DNA of 64,000 bases from Glandiceps talaboti (Eukaryota; Hemichordata; Enteropneusta; Spengelidae): positions 7,741,879-7,805,878 of the forward strand of contig NC_135551.1 in the NCBI RefSeq assembly GCF_964340395.1. The letters run 5' to 3'. The notes below the pieces were generated by a model. That model made no database searches. It was not told where the DNA came from and saw only the letters and a program-made list of their open reading frames with translations. The translations under genes and the position numbers were made by a program. The first letter of the stretch is position 1, and the number at the start of each line of letters is the position of its first letter. Shown here in pieces: positions 1 through 17,483 of this stretch.

Positions 1-165
1 AAAAGACGTGACTTCAAAATGGCTCCAAAACTGAAAGAGTTGGCCTTGGCCTCTGAGCTTATTTTAAAAACAGATTAGAGCTCACAGAACAATACAATGA
101 AGTCAGAATATCAATCATAAATACTCTAATATACATTAAATTTGAGATTTATTTGATTTCTCCAG

Positions 166-3830
<3,665 letters not shown>

Positions 3831-4600
3831 ATTTGATTTCTTTGTTGGTGCATGCTATGTTGAAAAGGTCAAATCTGAAACCTAGGGGTTGTGGTCCAGA
3901 CCTGCAAATGTCGCAAATAATTATAAACTAATGTTGCTCTATCTAGAAGCAAACTGTAAAAGATAATTCATTATGTCACTTGGATATATACTTCGTGATG
4001 ATGATAATAATACACGTTTTCTAGATAAGACAATAACCTGTGCTTTGCAGTGTGTTTTTCTATAATAATAATAATAATAATTAGTAGTAATTTATATAAT
4101 TATTATATAAATATACATCAATCTGATATAAGGACACGTTTCGATTTCTTTATTTACCTCCATTTCTTTTGTATATTGTCGAGGTTTTAAAAATATTACC
4201 TATTACATTGTATTTTGTAGTAGTTGTGATTGTCTTCTTTCACGATCACACCTAAAACTATTCATCAAAGACAAACGACACTGTACGAAGGAATTCGAAA
4301 AGAAGATAAATAAATTATAGAAATCGATCTGTATTCCTAAAGATTTTAGATTGGATTAAGGGCTTACACATGTATTAAATTGTTTTTATTTATAATAAAT
4401 ACCCCGAGACTGTAAACTAATACATTGGTATACAAGAGTAAATCGGTATTCACATGTCCATAGAATACAAGTTGTATTCAGAGTTATCTTCTGGCAAGCT
4501 TTCCTCTCACCATTGTACATATGATGTTAGAGTTGACAACTGACAAAATAGGTAGTACGTAGTTGGATATGAGCTCGAGCTCGTTTAACTTATAGTAACT
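3831..4600. other. Intergenic, AT-rich; nothing recognised
   Basis: This is the 3' flank of the paraoxonase gene. The first ~170 bp (to about 4000) recur in the copy at 13.8-14.4 kb. A short ATA-rich stretch lies near 4060. No ORF or RNA gene can be supported. Confidence 0.6.
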
Positions 4601-5308
4601 TTGTGCGGTAGTGTAGTCTAGTTCCGTGACGGACAGTATACACACTTTTACCGTCTAGTCAAGGTCCCAACGAAAGGTGTCAAGTGTGTTTGAACGTCAT
4701 GGTGACCGAAGAGCGACTGGCCATGGTGCATGTCAGTAGTAATCCATCACAAATTGACAGGCTGTCGTCATCGCACATTTGATACAGCTGTTTTAACCAT
4801 GTTTTGACTATGGCGGGAATTTAGCATGTAATAATGATATGCAAGTGTCCAACTCCTCCTGCAGTTTGTTTAAACCATGGAAGTATAACCCATTACTTCC
4901 ATGTTTAAACCATGGATGTATTAGTGTACTCACTGATAGTGATACATCCATGTTTAAACTAAGGGACCGGACAGAATTTACGGCAGGGGGGGGGGGGGGC
5001 CTGGGGAGAAATTGGGGGGGGGCCATGAAAAAAATGGGAGGCTTGAAGGGGGGGGGGGCATGAAAATTCTCATGGTTTGAAAGGGGGGGCCGCGAAATAT
5101 TTTGTCATTGAAAAAAATTAATATGTTAGAAAATTTAGCATTGCTAGTGATAGCACTTGATATCGCCTTTAATATTGAATGTCTACACTTTCATTTATGT
5201 ATTAAAATGGAAGTGTGTACGTTTGTATGTACCTATTTAGTGAAGCATAAAAACACTACTCAAGATTAATTTGATACACCCTGAATTACTCTTATATACT
5301 CCAAGTTG

Positions 5309-5558
<250 letters not shown>

Positions 5559-5818
5559 TGTTTTATTTCTTTCCTTGACACTATTCTTGAGTTTCACTCT
5601 CAGACTCACTAGAGTCTGAAGATGTGAGGCAAGACTTGTCTTTCTTTCTATCTAAAACCAGTGAAATTAAACTATTTCCCTCCTCAGCATCATCAGATGC
5701 ATCTATCTGTACTAAATATTGTAAAGCATTTAGATGTCTGCGTGGTGTTAAGTGTTTTTTCATCAGTGACTTTGCACTAAAGCAATGGAGAGGTATATGA
5801 ATACTCTAGTCAATATAC

Positions 5819-6473
5819 ATGGTTGGGACCAGAGCTATGGTAAGAATTCCACAACCTGTACCAGACCCGTACAGTCCAATGCACTATCTTCCAGTTCATA
5901 AGTGTCCAACTGTTGACAGTGAAGGAAAGCAGAGAGAGGCAGATGACTGGCAACCCAGGTCAAATATCACAAGGAAATTCAGAAAGGATGAATTGACAAT
6001 CAATAATAGGTGGAAGAATTTTCAAAATTATTTTATGTTGATTGCAAACATATTGAAGCATATGTTCAACACCTGTGAAACCTAAAGAATGTTCAAGAAA
6101 TGAGAATGTGTACAAGGTTAAGTCAGAAAAAGAGAAGAAAATCAAGCCGTACCAGGACTATAATTGGCTTGACTTAGTTGTGCATGGAAAGTTAAGCTCT
6201 CTTCAGGTTGCTGAATTAGACAAGTACTTGAAATATCAACAACTAATACATACATGGTAGGAAGGATGACAAGTTGAAAGCTGTTACATGTGATGTGTTA
6301 AGAAGAACTTCAAGAGAGCAACAGAAGTCAGTGATTGAAAAGAACACAGGTGATGAAAGTAAAGAGGAACTGTGTGACAGTGAAGGAGATATTGTTTTAG
6401 AAGAAATTCGTAGTGATAGTGACACCGATACATCAAGTACTAGTGACAGTGACAGTGACAGTGACAGCGAATA
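5819..6473 (+). pseudogene. Decayed transposon-encoded protein with SAP-like segment and acidic tail
   Basis: Three successive reading frames carry one protein-like text. First is a segment with DDWQPRSN and RKFRKDELTINNRWKNF (from 5819). Next is a lysine-rich stretch leading to WLDLVVHGKLSSLQVAELDK (about 6075-6250). Last is a segment with DDKLKAVTC and a serine/aspartate-rich tail ending in repeated SD (to 6473). At least two frameshifts or stops separate them, so the gene is broken. The middle part resembles a SAP-type helix-extended-loop-helix DNA-binding motif. The parent transposase is not recognised. Confidence 0.6.
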
Positions 6474-7755
6474 AAATGAGTCTAGCCATCAAAAAGACCA
6501 GGATGGCTCCCTTATTGTTCAAACTAGATCAGGTAGACTGGCTGGATCATGGAAACTTGCCTTTATATAAATTCAAGATTATGAATAAAGGGATTGTATT
6601 GCAAAGGCTATTCATCATTGACACTGCACTTCAAGCTTAATGTGAATGGTTTAGAAAACTGTGAGTAATACTCATCTGATCACTGTACAGTGTATTGAAT
6701 ACAATTCTGAATTTGCTGTCCCCATCATGAAGACACAAATGCCTGACACTATAGGTTTAAATATGTATGGTTTTGGAACTGAAAGCATATTGATTACATC
6801 TAAGTATTCCACAACATTCTGAATTTCTTTGCACTTTCATGAAGTCACAAATGTCTTACATTTACATGTGTATTGGTAATGCATTTGGTGTAGGAAAGTG
6901 AAAGCTATATTTGTCAGACCTCAGTGTGCATAAAATCCTTAGTTTGCTAGCACTTCATGACATCACAAATGTCTGACATTATATAGTTATTGTGTTATGA
7001 GTATAAATAGATATTTGAATACACTATGTAGGTGATGTGATGTCCTTAGATACTCCCCACAAATGTCCCCACTACAGTTTTTCACAAATCACACATGTGA
7101 ATGTGTGTTTACTCTGTGTCTGTGTTTCTGTGTATGTATCAGTGAATGACAGTTAAAACCACCACATCAAATGCCTTGGTATTAAGTGATGACTACTTAT
7201 GGTGTCTAGTTGGGAAATAAACAAGATTATACCACATGTGTATGATTACATGTATAGTCAAAATGTTTTATTTTGTTTTGTTTTCTAAAAAACTTCCTCT
7301 ACAACTACTAAGTTGTTTGGGCTGAAATAGTAACATAATAGTAGTACCAAAAGAAATATTACAGTTGTGCTACAGTAACAAAAAAAATTGTACTCTTTTT
7401 AGTTACTGTAGGGGGCAGGATATTGTGCACTTTTTTTCTCTCTTTTTTTTTGGGGGGGGCCAAGAAATTTTTATACTTTTGAAAGGGGGGGCTGTGAAAT
7501 TTTGGTCACAGTGGATGGGGGGGGCCAGGAAAAAAACCAAGTTAGAGATAATTTCTCCCCAGGCCCACCCCCTGCCGTAAATTCTGTCCGGTCCCTAAGA
7601 TCAGGTGGGGACGCGAGGACATCATCATGTTTATATGAACCCTGTAGGAGGGAGCACAGAATTATATTGGGGACCTTGACTAGACAGTAAAAGTCAGTAT
7701 AATTACTCCAAGGTAAAAGTGTGTATACTGTCCGTCAAGGAACTACACTAATGGT

Positions 7756-8780
7756 AGCGATAATCGGGTCTGGCTGTATCAGTTGTTGTTGCTGTGCTTG
7801 GAAAATGAATACTGTCAGTATTTCTACGAGTATATACTACGACGTCCAACACAGCACAGGGGTTTTGACTTCGACCACTAGAGGGGTTTACTATGATAAT
7901 GTTGAACTCAACCACATCATAGGCCGCTTCGGGGCGAGATCCATAGTTCAATGTAGGATAAAAAACATAATCAAGATAAATGGATAACATTATTTCAGAT
8001 ACAAAAACATGTACTGGAAAACTTCCCTGGGACAAAAATTGTCCTAGACTGACATCAGCCGTTGTGGGCGTGGTCTAATCAGTAATCTCCCTTTAGGGCA
8101 GGCTCAGAGCAGGCTGATAGACCCTGACTGATGACGACGTCATTACAGTCTGAATTCGTGAACGTTGTCGCCGCCACACCATGGTTGGAGATGACGTCGA
8201 TAGTCCAGATATTTGCTTATTCTTGCCAGAGAGGACGATATTCCGCGAAATATTAAGGACCGGCAAAAATAAAAATAATTTTGATATTAGAGCTGAAAAT
8301 TTGGGTACCGGTATTATGAGAAACTGAAACAAGTAGGATCACCCTTAGAGCTACACCATTTGATGGGGGGGGGGGGGGGGGGGGGGGGGTTGTAAGATTT
8401 TAAAAAAAAAAATGTTGTAGGCCAAAACTAAAGGGGGGGGGGGGAGCGATTTGCTGATCAACTGAGACGGGAAAAATTGCTTTCTGGGTATGAGCTAAAC
8501 AAAACTGCGCTGTAATTGCATAAGCTAGCTACCAATGTCATATTCCATGGTACATGGGCACCACAGTGACTGCCAACATTGGCAAAACCTTAGCGTTTAA
8601 ATGATTTTGGTCAAAGGTTTGTACTAACTATTGGCAAATGCTGAAACAAAAAAACACTACTATCAAATCAAATTACTGAGAATACTAACCCGAGTGTAAT
8701 TTTTTCGTAATGATAAAATATTTTTGAAAGAATATTTTTCCATCCACAAAATTTGTCATAAATTTACTTGCTGACAGGGT
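7756..8780. other. Intergenic; nothing recognised except G tracts
   Basis: No coding exon or RNA gene can be supported. A pure G run lies at about 8366-8390 and a shorter one near 8433-8443. The sequence to about 8160 is less AT-rich than the surroundings. Confidence 0.5.
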
Positions 8781-9559
8781 CAGAGGTCATTTCACACTCT
8801 TGGCATTCTTGATATTTATAGTCAATTTAAATATCAGATTTGTATATTTATTCACGACCTTATCAATAATAGACTACCAAGAAATTTCGGCGATTATTTT
8901 TCATTCATTCAACATAGCTACCAAACAAGATCGGCGACGAATTGTAATATTTCCATACCAAGGAAAACGTTCACTTTTAGCCAGTACTCTCTAGACTACC
9001 ATGGTGGTAAAATCTGGAATGACGTACCTCACAAGATACGTAACATCACCAACAGAAATGCTTTCAAATCAGCGATTAAAGAGTACTTTCTTATCAGACA
9101 ATAAACTTGCATATTCTGTAAGTCATTACCAGTCTTATCAAATTTTGGCCTGTGGATGCATCAAACTTTATCAGTTGTTGCAACATTCCAAAGTATTTGT
9201 ATAGTTTTATTATATGTTTCCTTCCAACTTTTTTATATCTTTTGACTGAACTAATTTTTTTTCTTGTGTAAATACGGTATTTTGTAATTATTCCGTACTT
9301 CATAGTTACTGTAGAGCAATTGTATTGAAATTTAACATTCTTCTTTTAGAAAGCCCTCAGTATTTCTCATTGTACTACGAATTGTAAAGTACCAAACTCG
9401 GGAAACAGATTTTTACAAGCTACACTTTAGCTTTTCCCTGTTTTCCAGCCATAGAACTTTCAATTGTATTCTGTACAGATGTGTTGTGCAATTTCTCTAG
9501 TTTGTCAATTTCTGTATATGTATGGCATACTGTGACAAATTCATTCTTTCTATGGCAAA

Positions 9560-9606
<47 letters not shown>

Positions 9607-9610
9607 ATAT
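8780..9610 (+). mobile_element. Non-LTR retrotransposon 3' end (RT C-terminal remnant, 3' UTR, AAAT tail)
   Basis: A degraded frame includes HSFNIATKQD and YQGKRS. In another frame, 8997-9108 reads YHGGKIWNDVP, KIRNIT, AFKSAIKEYF and a stop. This matches the 'GaklWN-lP--iR---FKs-lk-yfl' end of CR1/Jockey-like reverse transcriptases. A 3' UTR and an (AAAT)n tail at about 9560-9608 follow. It is 5'-truncated and frameshifted, hence non-functional. Confidence 0.7.
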
Positions 9611-9795
9611 AAATATTCCATTCCATTGAGACATACTTAGTAGTCATTTTTAACTTGATTTTGCAAGAGTAAATTTGTTTCCTATTACATCTCGTAAATA
9701 AATATACCAGGCTCACCGTTGAGACACATCTTTATTTCAACAATCTTTCTTTTCACACACAAAAGCTGAAATTTGCAGCTCTCTGATTTAGGCTA

Positions 9796-9913
9796 AATGT
9801 CTTTATTTACCTCATATTTGGCCCTATAAAATAGTAAATAGAAAGCAGCAATCATCTGGAACAAGACAAATGACACAAAACGATGGAAATAGAGGTAAAT
9901 AAAGACATCTAAC
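9796..9913. mobile_element. Short MITE-like inverted repeat
   Basis: ATGTCTTTATTTACCTC near 9797 is mirrored by GAGGTAAATAAAGACAT near 9895, flanking about 80 bp. A related half copy occurs near 44108. It lies just downstream of the zinc-finger gene, whose possible AATAAA (minus strand, about 9802-9807) falls in this repeat. Confidence 0.5.
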
Positions 9914-10042
9914 CACTTTCACCATGTCAGATTTTAATCAGTCTGTCATTATATCTTGGCAGGTCATAATATATTAGTTGTAGTCTGTATTTTCCTGCCA
10001 ATACTTGATCTACCACTGTTGTACTTCTGTCCCATATATTGC

Positions 10043-13000
10043 TTATTCCTTTGCATGCATTCGTAAAATGTGCTTTTTCATATTGTCTTCGTAATTGAAA
10101 AGCCTGCCACAATGTTGACACATAAATGACTTCTCATTTGTATGAAGTTGGAGATGCCTTTTGAAATGGGAAATCTCACGAAACCCTTTACCGCAAAATT
10201 CACAGATAAATGGGAATTGATTTGTATGGCCCATCATGTGTACTTTGAGCTTAGCATTTTCACAAAAACCTTTACCACATTCTTTACAGCTATATGGTCT
10301 CTCATCTGTGTGTACCCATGCATGGCGTTTTAGCTGCCCCTTGCTTTTGAAGGCGCTACCACATTCTTTGCATACAAATTGTTTTACATTAGTGTGAAGT
10401 TCGGCGTGTATTCTCAGAAAATATTGCGTAACAAATCCTTTACCACATATTTCACATGCAAATGTTTTTTCTCTTGTGTGGTTATATTGCATATGATATT
10501 TCAGTTTAGCATCATTATCACAACTTTTACCACACTCTTTACAGAAAACTGACTTCTCCTTTATGTGTACATACTTCATGTGTTTTTTCCTACCACTTTT
10601 TGCATTAAAACCTTTCCCACATTCTTGACAGACAAACTGTCTTTCATTTTTGTGAACTGCCACGTGCACAGCAAGCGCACTTGGCTGATGAAAATGTTTA
10701 CCACAAAATTCACATTCATATCTCTCACTTGTGTGCAACTTCATGTGTGATTTCAGAGAACTTGCGCTACTGTAACGTTTACCACACTCTTTACATAAGT
10801 GTATCTTTTCATTTTTGTGGCTAATCATGTGTTTATTCACTTTCCTTTTAGTAGTAAATCTTTCACTACACACTTCACATATAAATGGCCCAGGACCTTC
10901 ATTTGTGTGGATTTTTGTGTGTCTATGCAAATTGTAAGAATATTTGTAGCTTTTGCCACACCAGTTACATACAAATTTCTTTTCATGACCTTCCATTCCA
11001 GTCAATGAACCCCCCTTTCTGTGAATCTTTGCACGTCTAGTCAAATTGCGAACAGGCTTATAACTTTTGCCACACTTTTTACGTACAAACTTCTTTTCAT
11101 GGCCTTCCCTTTCAGTAAATGAACCCCCCTTTCTGTGAATCTTTGCATGACTAGTCAAACTGCTAACAAGCTTATAACTTTTGCCACACTCTTTACATAC
11201 ATATTTCTTGTCACAGACTTTCCTTTCAGGACTTTTACTAACACTGGGTTCTTTTCCTGGAGGAGACAAAGAACAATCAAAGTGTTCAACATCTGTTTTG
11301 TTGCTATCAGATTCTGTCACTTCTGACTTCTCGATAAAATCTTCATTCTCAGGTTGATTTTTGTCATGTATTTCAGTGGTATAAGGTTCGGGTTCACAAG
11401 CATCCCTAACTGTTATACCTTCATTGCTGTCACTTTCCTCATTGCAATGAATTTCTTGATATCCAATGCTGTCCTGCTTTTCATCACTGATAGATGGAGT
11501 ACTCGGTTTCCCATATGCTTCATTGTTTCTGTCGAGAGGACAGCTCACATTTACTAATGCTGTTAGCTTCGTGTGATTACATTGTGTGTTGCTTGTCAAC
11601 TGTTCATCATTGTAGTCTTTGTCCATAATCATGTCCTTCCCTTCGGTGTTTGTGATGGATTCAACAGCTTTTGATATGTTTAGGAAGTTGTAATCAGTAA
11701 GACTGGGGTTTGGTTTACTTGTTTCCTGGTTGGTCTTTTCACAGCTGTCATGGTCTACAGAACTGTCAGCAAGGAAATCAGTGAAAGTGTTTATACAGGT
11801 GTTGTCATCAACCCAATCTTCATTTATCTTGTTTTCATTATGATAATAGAGTGAGGTTGTACAACTCTTCTCTGTACATGTACTATGTTCCTGGAGAGGA
11901 TCAGCAGAGTTGCTACTTTGGTGTCCGTGGCCTGTTGTATCGTCTTCACTTTTGATCTGTATAGTTCCTGAGTCAATGTACCTGCAAGAAAGTCACAATA
12001 ACTAAATTATAAGTGTTGTTTATTTGAATCATATTCATAATCTGTCTAGGGGCTACTCACCATATTTGACTATACGTATATGTGCTGCCTTTTGGGATAC
12101 GTTGCTAGCCCTTTCATCTAAAATGAGGTCTGCTTTTTTTTGAGCTGGAGTCAAACATGGGGTCCACTCTACATTATTTTTTATTCTACTTGGTTTAAAA
12201 TGTGGTCCATGGTCTTCCAAATCATTACTGTGCCAGTAATTCGCCTACATTTTTGTTTATTTGTTCTTTTGTCTATGAATCTCTGTTATCTTTGTGATAT
12301 ACATCATTATCTGGCTGTTGCTAAGGCATAGTCTTGTTGCTAGGTATATTGGCATACATTTTTGAAATGTTTATTCATTTGTCAATTAATCTTTGCAATA
12401 CATGCAATAATGTGGCTGTTACTATGGGCATGGTTTGATATTAATAATAATAATGTTGGTTTCCTTATATAGCGCTTTCCCACTCCGTGCTCAAAGCGCT
12501 TTACAATTATTACCCCAGGCTCAGTTCAGAACGGCACAACAGTCTCAACTCCCTGCAGCCATTTTAGCGCATAGGATTAAAGCCTTCACATTGCAACCTA
12601 CATCCTACCAGGTCCCCAGTTATACAGCTGGGTTGACTGAGGCACAGTCATGGTTCAAATCTTGCCCAAGGACTTTAGCCACTCAGAAACAAACAGCAGG
12701 CTGCGACAGGGCTCGAACCTGCAACCTGTAGATTCCAAGCCGGTCACGCTAACCATTCACCCATCATGACTCCACGTGTTGCTAGGCATATTTGCATTTT
12801 TTTGTGTGTTCACTCGTCTAACAGTTTGAATCTTTGAGAAATACACCATCATTTGGCTGTTGCTATGGGCGTGGCCATGGTTGCTATGCATATTTGCATA
12901 CATTTTTTGAATGTTTACTCACTTTTCTACCAGATGGTGTTAATTAAGCAAAATATACTAGCATGGTTGTTACTAAGGGTGTAGTCATGGTTGGTAGAAC

Positions 13001-13691
13001 CAACTGTGACAAAACGTTTAGAACAAAATCTGCAGAACAACACTTATATAAACATCATACCAAATTTCAGTCTCATTGACAAATTACTTTTTGAGATATA
13101 AGTTTTTGACCAAAATTCACATTTTTACAACTAAATACATATTGCTGATGAGATCATTATATGCTTAACATTTCTTCATCTGTACCACAGGGGCGTGTAA
13201 TATTTCTTAGATTCTGGTTTGCGAGAATGTGATAAGCGGACTATGATGCTACATACATGTATGTACCTCCATGCTCCATCTTGAAAGTTGTACGTACAGT
13301 GGAGCCTAGGGACATGGTTTATTTATGAACTTCGGTCAACGTACAGGTCAGTTACTAGTAATACTCACTCTGTTGGGATATGAAGGGATGTCGACTGTTT
13401 CACATCAGGTTTAGCAATAGGCTCTTCTGAAGAAGTACTGTAGCCAGTGTAGGCAGTGTTACACTCCTCGATCATGTTGTGACTTTGTAGCACGTCGTCG
13501 CCTGGAAAACATTCCCCACAATATTTCCTGTGTATTGCAAGTACATGTGTTATAAAATCGTCTTTTGACGTTCTGGCGTAGTACAAATCTTTCAGTTCCT
13601 CCAAATTATCATTACAGTCTATGTCAAGGTGAGTATCCCTTTCGTAATTCGCGGTAGGAGATGCATTAACACTAATACTGTAGGTGGCCAT
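10043..13691 (-). CDS. C2H2 zinc-finger protein (13 fingers, one degenerate), two exons
   Basis: Exon 1 is 13691-13369 (ATG at 13691, donor GA/GTGAGT) and exon 2 is 11981-10043 (acceptor TTGCAG). They join in phase 2 to give 753 aa. The first ~365 residues are acidic and Ser/Thr-rich, with no KRAB, BTB or ZAD domain that I recognise. An IKSE motif at the start of exon 2 fits a SUMOylation consensus. Thirteen C2H2 units follow (about residues 368-750), most with HTNEK/HTDERP-like linkers. Unit 2 has Arg at both the first Cys and the first His positions, so it should not bind zinc in the usual way. Units 1-3 are separated by long repeated KGGS..GHEKK linkers, the trace of a local tandem duplication. 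Probably a nuclear DNA-binding regulator; target and orthology unknown. Confidence 0.9.
12140..13190 (+). mobile_element. Helentron-like repeat, family H-A copy 1 (3'-truncated)
   Basis: Units around GGCTGTTGCTATGGGCGTGG followed by GTTGCTAGGCATATTTGCAT recur here, at 36.3-36.8 kb and at 52.8-53.6 kb. They are followed by a 'TTTTTGAGATATAAG' segment. A SINE interrupts one unit, at 12437-12772. The terminal hairpin is missing. The whole lies in the intron of the zinc-finger gene. Confidence 0.65.
12437..12772 (-). mobile_element. tRNA-derived SINE
   Basis: Read on the minus strand it begins with a tRNA-like head. TGGTTAGCGTG (about 12745-12755) fits a pol III A box and GGTTCGAGC (12711-12719) a B box. 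The body contains AAAGCGCT and TATAGCGCTTTCC, and the tail is an ATT repeat. It splits a repeat unit of the surrounding H-A element, so it is the younger insertion. A diverged plus-strand copy lies at 17484-17830. Confidence 0.8.
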
Positions 13692-13773
13692 GTTTTGATC
13701 AGCTGGCGCTTCGAACGGAGGGCATTGTGGGAAAAAGCGACTCTGCTAGTCTCAGAACGTCCCTGTAGACCAA

Positions 13774-14440
<667 letters not shown>

Positions 14441-14904
14441 TTATGTCACTTGGATACTTCGTGATAATATATAAGTTTAATATAATATAATATAATATAA
14501 TATAATATAATATAAATCAAACATGTTCCATGATTGGTAATAACACCACAACCAGAACATACATATAAATATATTACAGTTACACTATCGTACAGTGAGA
14601 TTCAACTTTCAAGTGCCTGTGTTACGGACTGTGGGTATACAAAGGCCATCTTTACTGATGCAATTCAACTTCTACAGACAAATTAAGCCTATATGACAAC
14701 ATTTCAGTAAGTAATATAATTCATACGGTACATACCCCAGTACGTACGTACATAGGCGATTCTCAGCTCACAAGCTGCGAAGTTCAAGCGTATGTACAGA
14801 CTATCTATCGATAGTGTGACACCATGCATGGACATTCGGGGAGACAAAAAGCTCGCAACTCGCAATAATATTAATTTTGACTCAAGGAATTTCACTCACT
14901 TGAA

Positions 14905-15034
14905 CAGTTTTATCCACTATTTCTCGCGAGATTTCACAATTTTCGAGATTCTATCATTTTACTCTCGAATACATAAAAAAGAGTTTTGGGTCGGCAGTGA
15001 AAGACTAGGTGGGGTCGGGTAACCGGAACCAAAC
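14905..15034 (-). repeat. Dispersed repeat, copy 2 (inverse of 2503-2640)
   Basis: The reverse complement shares GTTCCGGTTACCCGACCC and the CTCGCGAGA motif with the copy in the paraoxonase intron. Just upstream, at 14479-14514, lies a (TATAA)n tract. Confidence 0.65.
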
Positions 15035-15229
15035 AATTTTTTTCTAGACATAAATGAAAGAATCTATGAAAAATTCCAGGGAAGGTTTTGTACACTAAGA
15101 TTGCATGTGTGCCATACTTGTATCGCACTGTTTTGGCATGTAAGTTATGTCATACTTATATCGCACCACTTGAGGTGGTGATGCAAATATTATCCACTTT
15201 CAACTGTTTTATGTTCACAAGGCTAAACC

Positions 15230-15653
15230 TGAGTATTTTGATATTTCACTTACATCTTTACAGAGAGGAGATCAAGAGATTTCTATGATTTGTATGGTTT
15301 ATTGAATGCGTTACATGATATTAAAATAACTAGTAGTGATAAAAATAAACTTATGTTACAATGCAGAACTTTTAAGTTGAGTATTTGAACTAGAAAGTTG
15401 TCTTATTACCTTTGAGAATCCTACTTGCCACAGACTACTTACATAACAAAATTTACTGAGAGTTTTACGTGACAAAATTTATTTAGTGTTTCTGATTCAA
15501 TTACAAATAGAGTTGGGTAGAAGATTTATGCCAAAAATTCCTGCGAACGAAAGTTTTTGCAAGTCATGATCATGCCCTACAGTTGTTGAAGATGAATATC
15601 ATGTTCTTATAGATTGCCGACAACATTCTAATGAGAGAGAGAGATTTCATTTG

Positions 15654-15742
<89 letters not shown>

Positions 15743-16330
15743 CCAATGCTAAGGCCTCAGCCCATCGCACAAAACATTTTATACAGTAGAAATGAAATAG
15801 AACAAGGAAATGAATACCTTTCTACTAATAATTTACGGAAAAAATACTTTAAATGAAAAAAGTAAGACAGGGGATAACAAATAGTACATCTATGTTTGCT
15901 GAACAAAACTAGTACGAGTGTTGAAAGCTTTATGAACAAAAACTGATAATTTGTACTGAACTAAGGCTTACTGCATTCTTACATGCTTAAGGAATTTTTT
16001 TTTCTTTCGTGGGGTGAACTCTAAATCTTTGAGGAATAAAATCTATTCTATGGTCGTTATATAGATTTCATTTAAATTTCTTCTGTGTCACTGAAATGTA
16101 CTAATTTTCATACCTTAAATAGTAAAGAGAAATTAATTCAGATGATGAACTTTCACTTGCGAAATTCCTTTCTCATTCGCGTAGATATATCTCTCCAGAA
16201 GCTACATTATGACAAGTATTGTAATGTGCACGTGACATTTTTGTCTATGTATTTACTGTACAATGCTTTCCATAGCATAGTTGTAAGTAATAGAACAATG
16301 TCAATAAAAAGAGTGAATCTTGTCTGACAT
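15230..16330 (+). mobile_element. Non-LTR retrotransposon C-terminal remnant, interrupted
   Basis: About 15580-15650 encodes VVEDEYHVLIDC followed by NERERF. This matches the Cys/His-rich 'VEDE-HfL--C----eR--f' end of CR1/L2-type ORF2 proteins. After the interruption at 15653-16062 the protein-like text resumes, with TLNSKEKLIQMMN near 16105-16150. Stops and frameshifts show it is dead. Family assignment below 'non-LTR' is not possible. Confidence 0.6.
15653..16062 (-). mobile_element. 410-bp retro-insertion with 11-bp target duplication
   Basis: AGATTTCATTT occurs directly on both sides (15642-15652 and 16063-16073). The insert starts with a (TTTA)n run to about 15745, i.e. an AAAT tail on the minus strand. 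It is preceded (minus strand) by GGGCTGAGGCCTTAGCATTG, a typical non-LTR 3' end. It is a 5'-truncated retroelement nested in the older remnant around it. Confidence 0.85.
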
Positions 16331-16377
16331 TTTTTTAATGTAAAAATGGTGCATAATAATATATTGAGTCAACAAAC

Positions 16378-16611
16378 AGAGAAGGTGAAAACGAAAGAAG
16401 CTGAACAACTGGGCTCGAACGAGCTCCAGTTGGCGCTAGATACAAAACTTACATTTGTACATCCAGTGTCTCGTGAGTTCCGCTGAGTTCCGCGAGTTAG
16501 CACTGCTGTGATGAAAGCCAGACATGCTGTGAGGGAGTCCTTGAGTGAAGAATTGGAGTTTGTCCAGCCTAGAGGAGATAGTTCACATCCTGTGTTCCTG
16601 TTTATCACATA
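16378..16611 (+). pseudogene. Frameshifted ORF remnant of unknown origin
   Basis: Two adjacent frames look protein-like. The first holds EAEQLGSNELQLALDTKLTF and ends at a stop near 16485. The second holds TAVMKARHAVRESLSEELEF and ends at TAA. A short duplication, GAGTTCCGC, at the break could explain the frameshift. It could be a lost exon, a transposon ORF or chance. Confidence 0.3.
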
Positions 16612-17483
16612 ATGTGCAGTTCATATCGCATTATAACATCTGTGACCTCTCAATGTACATTGGACCTCTGGGACTGTCGATCGTCTTGCCAAGGCAATGA
16701 TTTGACATACGACTGTGGGAAGGAGAAATAATCGCACGGCAGTTTGTGTGTTGGTACATGGTATAAGCCCTACTCAATGAAGCTTGGATTTGTGATATAT
16801 TGTATATCGTACGATTTCCTTTGAAGACTTCTTTGATAAAGGTGCGTTTTATTTTATTTTATTTGATGTTTGGACCACAAAAGCTTACACTTAATTAAAG
16901 TTACATTACACTACAGTGGGCGGTGTACGGTGCCTTTGTTTGTATACATGCATGGCCAAAAATAAGCACAGGGAGCTTAACCCAGGAACCGTGTTGATTT
17001 ATTAAACACAAACAAACAACAAACACATAAACAGATACGCATGGGGTTAATACTATACTGTAATCGTGTTTATATTACTCGTCTACAGTTTGTGTGGATG
17101 AGTATACTAGTATATAGAAACATGGAATATTATTGCCCCGCCCCCTCCCACACCATGAATGATTGTTTGTTTGTTTGTTTGTAACATGGTCCCTAGTCTC
17201 CCTGTGACATAAAGCTGACTTTCACACGGGGGGGGGGGGGGGGGGGGGGATTGGAGTGGGGGAGCATTTTTCCTCCACAGTAAAAGGCACATGTTGTATT
17301 CTACTTTTTAAAACATTTTTTATGATACAAACCATCACTTGCTATTGGTAGAACTCAGTGAAGTTTTGATGCATGATACAAAAAAAAAATGTTGATGTCA
17401 AAATGTAGGTGAGAAGAGTATTGATGACACCGAAGCCCCCCCTCCCCAATCCACCCTACCCCCCACCCCCCATGCTGTCAAAG

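Noticed and set aside
12437-12772. tRNA gene on the minus strand
   Set aside because: A and B boxes are present but there is no full cloverleaf, and the body and tail recur at 17.5 kb: a SINE.
16369-16608. 79-residue minus-strand ORF
   Set aside because: The opposite strand carries the more protein-like text; the minus ORF is its shadow.
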